Shown here piece by piece: positions 5,847-8,772 of a stretch of 8,772 bases of DNA. Location of the stretch: assembly GCA_043812755.1 (NCBI GenBank), contig JBDRLV010000011.1, forward strand, positions 1 through 8,772, read 5' to 3'. The DNA comes from JBDRLV01 sp043812755. GTDB lineage: Bacteria; Patescibacteriota; Patescibacteriia; UBA9934; GWF2-40-263. Under the pieces are notes generated by a model, which was not told the origin of the DNA, ran no database searches, and saw only the letters and a program-made list of their open reading frames with translations. The position numbers and the translations under genes were made by a program. Position 1 is the stretch's first letter. The number at the start of each line of letters is the position of its first letter.

Positions 5847-5884
5847 CGCGATTCTGTCGCGCACAGTGCGACCTTATTAGCCGC
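5847..5884 (-). promoter_or_regulatory. Two-hairpin 5' leader related to that at 4601-4658
   Basis: On the minus strand a stem GCGGC/GUCGC (+ strand 5868-5872 and 5880-5884) surrounds a UAAUAAG loop. It is followed by a stem CGCGA/UCGCG (5847-5851 and 5857-5861). The first hairpin matches the one in the leader of the interrupted gene, with the closing U-A replaced by C-G and one G-C by G-U. The order of two hairpins is the same, but there is no T tract after the second one here. Confidence 0.5.
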
Positions 5885-5920
5885 AACTTTTAGCATGCAC
5901 ACAAACACATTCTAAAAGTT
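5885..5920. repeat. Inverted repeat in the leader region
   Basis: AACTTTTAG (5885-5893) and CTAAAAGTT (5912-5920) are perfectly complementary nine-base arms around an 18-base loop. It lies between the candidate promoter (5939-5967) and the conserved leader hairpin, so it may be an operator or an additional RNA stem. Confidence 0.5.
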
Positions 5921-5938
5921 ATGGCCATTCAACAAAAA

Positions 5939-5967
5939 AGACTATCATAAACCAGCTTAAGAGTCAA
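5939..5967 (-). promoter_or_regulatory. Candidate promoter for the FGE-like hypothetical gene
   Basis: On the minus strand TTGACT (5967-5962) and TAGTCT (5944-5939) are separated by 17 bases. The -35 is good, the -10 only partial. It would give a leader of roughly 170 bases. A closer, weaker promoter cannot be excluded. Confidence 0.45.
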
Positions 5968-5987
5968 GAGATTTGTATAATAATTTT

Positions 5988-6020
5988 AAAAAAACCGGCC
6001 ACATGGCCGGCTTTTTTTTT
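5988..6020. terminator. Bidirectional intrinsic terminator after the Cys-rich gene
   Basis: CCGGCC (5995-6000) pairs with GGCCGG (6005-6010) around an ACAT loop, flanked by seven A's (5988-5994) and nine T's (6012-6020). It starts within 20 bases after the stop of the minus-strand gene ending at 6026 and separates it from the promoter at 5939-5967. Confidence 0.85.
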
Positions 6021-6025
6021 CGTGC

Positions 6026-7768
6026 TTACCCATTCTTTTCCAAGTCTTTTAAATAGCAATCTCTACAGTGCAGTTTTCGATTCTGATACGTTACATTTTT
6101 TGCTACTTCAATCTCTTTTTTACATTGTACACACTGTGCTTTTTCAAACACAGCAGAATTTGCAGACAACATCAGTTTCCGCATTCTTGAAACAGGATGT
6201 TCCGCTTTTGGAAATACATTTAACTTCTTATATAACTCAATCTCTGGAGCAAGTAATGTGAATGGACGTTTTTCATCGGTATCCATAAATACTGTTTTTG
6301 AAAGTTCTTTTGTGTCGATATCACCAATTGATTGATCAACTTCTTCTGGTTTTGCAAATACATCAGCATTAACTCCTTCTCCAAACGCACCATCTGAATC
6401 AGGGTCAAATAAAACTGCGCCGAGCGCCTCCTGTTCTTTATTGGTTGTCAGATACACCATGTTTGTAGCAAGAGGGACATATGATGGAGAAAAACTCAAA
6501 GGGAAGAATTCTCCATACTCTCCTGTTTCAAGTAAATGATATTTGAGTTCATCCAATTTTTTCCAATATTCTGACTCAGTATATTGCTTATTAAAGATGC
6601 AGAATTTTTTACGAACCAACCCAACAGATGCAAAACAATTTTCACAATCATAACACTGTATGCAATACTCAAGATTCTGTGAATTGATACAATTATGAAC
6701 AAACTTGCATCCTTTTGAACGATATGGAGCATGACAACTGTAATTATCCTGACTGTCGCTTGCTCCACCCATAAATGCATTACGCTCTGATTGCCCAGAA
6801 TAATACACACCGTAAAAATTGTCTGAAGGCCCGTTGTTTCCAACATACACATAGCGACAATCGCGACATTTATTCAAATATTCTCCTACACAATTATCAG
6901 CGTGCTCATTAAAATTCTCTGGCCATACAGCTTGTGTATTCACTGTTTCTTCGAACCGCTTTCGCATCTTCTCAAATACAGCTTGATCACCCAAGTCGAC
7001 CTCTGCCCTACGCTTTTCCCATTCCTCTTTTGACAACTGCTCATTCCACCAAAGATATTGTTTATTTCTTTTATTCCATGAACCAAAACAATTTTCACAG
7101 TTACGACAATCAAACATAAATGCAGAATTCATACAATCTGATGAATGATATACACTGCGTCCGTTAAAAATCCTATTTGAACTTACCACGCGGAATGAAT
7201 CTGTAATACTATTTGAATGCAAAATCTCTGCGCTGTTTTCTATGTCTTGTGACACAATGGCATATAGCGTATTTTTTGATTTGCATCCAATTGTAAAATA
7301 ACTATTTTCATCACCAAAAGAAGCAATGGTTAAAGAATTCTCTGGCGCAACAATATTTCTTTGTGCAGGATACGGAACCTGTAACTGAAGAGCACGAATC
7401 TGATCCATAAACGGCTTTGATGGATCATATTCTGTCGCCTTATCTGTATGATCTTGTTCAAAAAACTCTGCATCGCTCACCACTTTCAAACCGCTTGAAG
7501 GATGAACGTAGGTAATAATCGGTTTTCCAGTCAATGCATGCTTATGCCACCAAAAATTAAGGCCATAACCAAAACCGGTCACGTTTTTGATACGTGTTAG
7601 TGGTGAACGCTTTGATACAGGAATATTAAACCGTTTATATAAATCCAATTCATATTGATCCATTTCCCAAGTCTGCCCAGAAATTTCGCATGTGCGTTCT
7701 CCTGGCTTTTCAACTGCCAGAAGCGTTTGTATTTTATTATTATAGTTTGGCGTATTGTTCATAAGCAT
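6026..7768 (-). CDS. Cys-rich hypothetical protein of the Patescibacteria 'CaiB/BaiF-mislabelled' family
   Basis: A 580-residue protein of unknown function without signal peptide or membrane segment. Two related Cys clusters are visible: residues 212-255 (C-x8-C-x2-C-x2-CF, then KRNKQYLWWNEQLSKEEW) and 360-405 (C-x8-C-x2-C-x2-C-x2-CF, then VRKKFCIFNKQYTESEYW). A zinc-ribbon pattern CxxC (546/549) and CxxC (568/571) closes the protein. An N-terminal unit (CEISGQTWEMDQYELDLYKR, 27-46) is echoed near the C terminus (RPFTLLAPEIELYKKLNVFP), so the chain seems to contain two duplications. Similar proteins are common in Patescibacteria and are often called CaiB/BaiF family, but no CoA-transferase motif is present here. 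Metal binding is inferred from the Cys pattern. The start is ATG 7768 or ATG 7762; neither has an SD. It is divergent from a TrmB-type regulator, which may control it. Confidence 0.85.
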   Translation of the reverse strand: MLMNNTPNYNNKIQTLLAVEKPGERTCEISGQTWEMDQYELDLYKRFNIPVSKRSPLTRIKNVTGFGYGLNFWWHKHALTGKPIITYVHPSSGLKVVSDAEFFEQDHTDKATEYDPSKPFMDQIRALQLQVPYPAQRNIVAPENSLTIASFGDENSYFTIGCKSKNTLYAIVSQDIENSAEILHSNSITDSFRVVSSNRIFNGRSVYHSSDCMNSAFMFDCRNCENCFGSWNKRNKQYLWWNEQLSKEEWEKRRAEVDLGDQAVFEKMRKRFEETVNTQAVWPENFNEHADNCVGEYLNKCRDCRYVYVGNNGPSDNFYGVYYSGQSERNAFMGGASDSQDNYSCHAPYRSKGCKFVHNCINSQNLEYCIQCYDCENCFASVGLVRKKFCIFNKQYTESEYWKKLDELKYHLLETGEYGEFFPLSFSPSYVPLATNMVYLTTNKEQEALGAVLFDPDSDGAFGEGVNADVFAKPEEVDQSIGDIDTKELSKTVFMDTDEKRPFTLLAPEIELYKKLNVFPKAEHPVSRMRKLMLSANSAVFEKAQCVQCKKEIEVAKNVTYQNRKLHCRDCYLKDLEKNG

Positions 7769-7792
7769 GGGGAAAATTCAAATTAAGATAGT

Positions 7793-7821
7793 ATAATACC
7801 ATAAAAAAAGCTTTTCGTCAA
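7793..7821 (-). promoter_or_regulatory. Promoter of the Cys-rich gene
   Basis: On the minus strand TTGACG (7821-7816) and TATTAT (7798-7793) are 17 bases apart; an overlapping TATACT lies at a spacing of 20. Transcription should start near 7786, giving a leader of only about 18-25 bases that contains no SD. Confidence 0.65.
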
Positions 7822-7869
7822 TTATTCCCGACATTCTATCAATTTAAAATATTAAATGAATCACAAAAG

Positions 7870-7897
7870 TTGCTTACTTTAGTATAAATGATATACT
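7870..7897 (+). promoter_or_regulatory. Promoter and candidate operator of the TrmB-type gene
   Basis: TTGCTT (7870-7875) and TATACT (7892-7897) are 16 bases apart. The -10 is one arm of the inverted repeat AGTATA-aatga-TATACT (7881-7897), a placement suited to a repressor site, possibly for autoregulation. The divergent promoter is about 50-100 bases away. Confidence 0.5.
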
Positions 7898-7902
7898 TAT
7901 AG

Positions 7903-7923
7903 TGTCGTCGGAAAATTACGACA
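7903..7923 (+). promoter_or_regulatory. Inverted repeat directly before the TrmB-type start codon
   Basis: TGTCGT (7903-7908) and ACGACA (7918-7923) form a perfect six-base inverted repeat with a nine-base spacer. It covers the predicted start of transcription and most of the short leader before ATG 7928, so it may be a second operator or a 5' hairpin. Confidence 0.45.
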
Positions 7924-7927
7924 AACT

Positions 7928-8677
7928 ATGCAAATATTAGAAACTCTTCACGAAATAGGCTTAGAAGGAAAGCGAGCAGATGTATATCTGGCCTTATTAA
8001 AACTCAGATCTGCATCAGTAAACCAAATCGCCAAACAAGCTGGGGTCCAGAGAACGACTTGTTATGAAATCCTAGACTACCTTGTACGAGAGGCTCTAGC
8101 AAACTTCACAACAAGCGGACGAACGCGTCTTTATTGCGCAGAGCCACCTGAAAAACTTGTAGCCCAACAGCGCGAACAAACAAAAAAAGTTGAGCACGCC
8201 CTTCCTGAACTTCAAGCCTTGTTTGGTACCTCAAGCAACCGACCTCGCGTGCGTTATTATGAAGGAATAAAAGGCATTAAAACAGTTTTTGAAGATACTC
8301 TCACTGCCAAGCAAACATTTTTGAAGGCAATGCTTTCAATTGATGAAATTGAAAAAACAGTTGGAGCAAGATTCCTGCAAGAAGTCACAAACAAGCGGAT
8401 TGTTGCAGGTCTTAAATTGCACGTCATGCAATCAGAGCCAACAAGTGTTGAACATAAATATCCAACAAGCAAAAAAGATAATCGAATTGTTCACTACACT
8501 CCTGACCAAATGCCTTGGAGCATATCTTTCTATTTATACGACAACAAAATCGCCTTGATTGGTACACGGAAAGAAAACTTTGGCATGATCATTGAATCCG
8601 AAGAGTTCTTCCAGACTATGAATCACTTGTTTGATGTGTGGTGGCAGGTAACAAGAGTTGGAAAAACTATTGACTAA
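7928..8677 (+). CDS. TrmB-family transcriptional regulator
   Basis: A 249-residue DNA-binding regulator. Residues 1-75 form a winged helix-turn-helix: LHEIGLEGKRADVYLALLKL, then the turn SVNQIAKQAGVQRTTCYEILDYL (recognition helix about 40-52) and a wing ending at RTRLYCAEPPEKL. A short helical linker (LVAQQREQTKKVEHALPELQ) probably dimerises the protein. The C-terminal ~150 residues begin with VRYYEGIKGIKTVFEDTL and end with an alpha/beta part (IALIGTRKENFGMIIES), the usual effector/phospholipase D-like region of these proteins. TrmB relatives often respond to sugars, and this gene lies next to sugar-metabolism genes, but the ligand cannot be read from the sequence. It is divergent from the Cys-rich gene, with inverted repeats at its own promoter. 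The ATG has no SD. Confidence 0.85.
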   Translation: MQILETLHEIGLEGKRADVYLALLKLRSASVNQIAKQAGVQRTTCYEILDYLVREALANFTTSGRTRLYCAEPPEKLVAQQREQTKKVEHALPELQALFGTSSNRPRVRYYEGIKGIKTVFEDTLTAKQTFLKAMLSIDEIEKTVGARFLQEVTNKRIVAGLKLHVMQSEPTSVEHKYPTSKKDNRIVHYTPDQMPWSISFYLYDNKIALIGTRKENFGMIIESEEFFQTMNHLFDVWWQVTRVGKTID

Positions 8678-8697
8678 AATCGCGATATTCTTATAGA
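8670..8697 (+). promoter_or_regulatory. Candidate promoter for the aldolase gene
   Basis: TTGACT (8670-8675) and TATAGA (8692-8697) are 16 bases apart; the -35 overlaps the TAA stop of the regulator gene. It would start RNA about 25 bases before ATG 8729. TAAAAT at 8703-8708 is an alternative -10 without a -35. No terminator separates the two genes. Confidence 0.35.
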
Positions 8698-8728
8698 TCT
8701 GCTAAAATGACTTTGTAAATAAAATACT

Positions 8729-8772
8729 ATGTTAACAACTCTAAAATCAGTTCTCACAAAAGCCCAAAAAGG
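8729..8772 (+). CDS. fba: Start of a class II fructose-bisphosphate aldolase gene (partial)
   Basis: Only 14 full codons are present: MLTTLKSVLTKAQK and one more Gly-type codon start. Class II fructose-bisphosphate aldolases commonly begin with a helix of the form ML-x-x-LK-x-VL-x-KA-x-x, and an aldolase would suit the pentose phosphate genes nearby. The window ends before any catalytic or zinc-binding residue, so the call rests on the N-terminal helix alone. ATG 8729 has no SD, as in most genes here. Confidence 0.5.
   Translation, partial: MLTTLKSVLTKAQK

Noticed and set aside
1..8772. CRISPR array, rRNA, tRNA or transposase genes
   Set aside because: No regularly spaced repeats, no RNA gene signatures and no transposase-like frame were found on either strand.

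Overview
The window looks like a piece of an AT-rich Patescibacteria (Candidate Phyla Radiation, Parcubacteria-like) chromosome. This assignment is inferred from gene content: a transketolase split into two adjacent subunit genes, short TrmB-type regulators, and several lineage-type proteins of unknown function (a secreted aromatic-rich/cupredoxin-like protein, a Cys-rich family often mislabelled CaiB/BaiF, and two other hypothetical families). TGA and TAA both end genes normally, so there is no sign of UGA recoding.

Layout. Positions 1-3918 (+ strand) hold carbohydrate genes: the 3' end of ribose-5-phosphate isomerase B, ribulose-phosphate 3-epimerase one base later, a secreted two-domain protein with its own extended -10 promoter and terminator, then transketolase N- and C-terminal subunits. 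The N-subunit gene is bracketed by two different long imperfect palindromes (1739-1863 and 2769-2864). Positions 3875-6020 form a minus-strand island of higher GC with two hypothetical genes, strong Shine-Dalgarno (SD) sites, recognisable promoters and intrinsic terminators. The first of these genes is interrupted by one in-frame TAA codon, and both carry a related two-hairpin 5' leader. Positions 6026-7768 (- strand) encode a 580-residue Cys-rich protein. It is transcribed divergently from a TrmB-family regulator (7928-8677). The last 44 bases appear to begin a class II fructose-bisphosphate aldolase gene.

Together RpiB, Rpe and the two transketolase subunits make up most of the non-oxidative pentose phosphate pathway, and the aldolase start links it to glycolysis. 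Most genes here have no visible SD; the two island genes do. The most interesting signals are the shared covarying leader RNA of the two island genes, the nonsense codon in one of them, the two palindromes around the transketolase N gene, the transketolase C terminus that runs through a convergent terminator, and a cupredoxin-like domain that has lost its copper Cys and one His.
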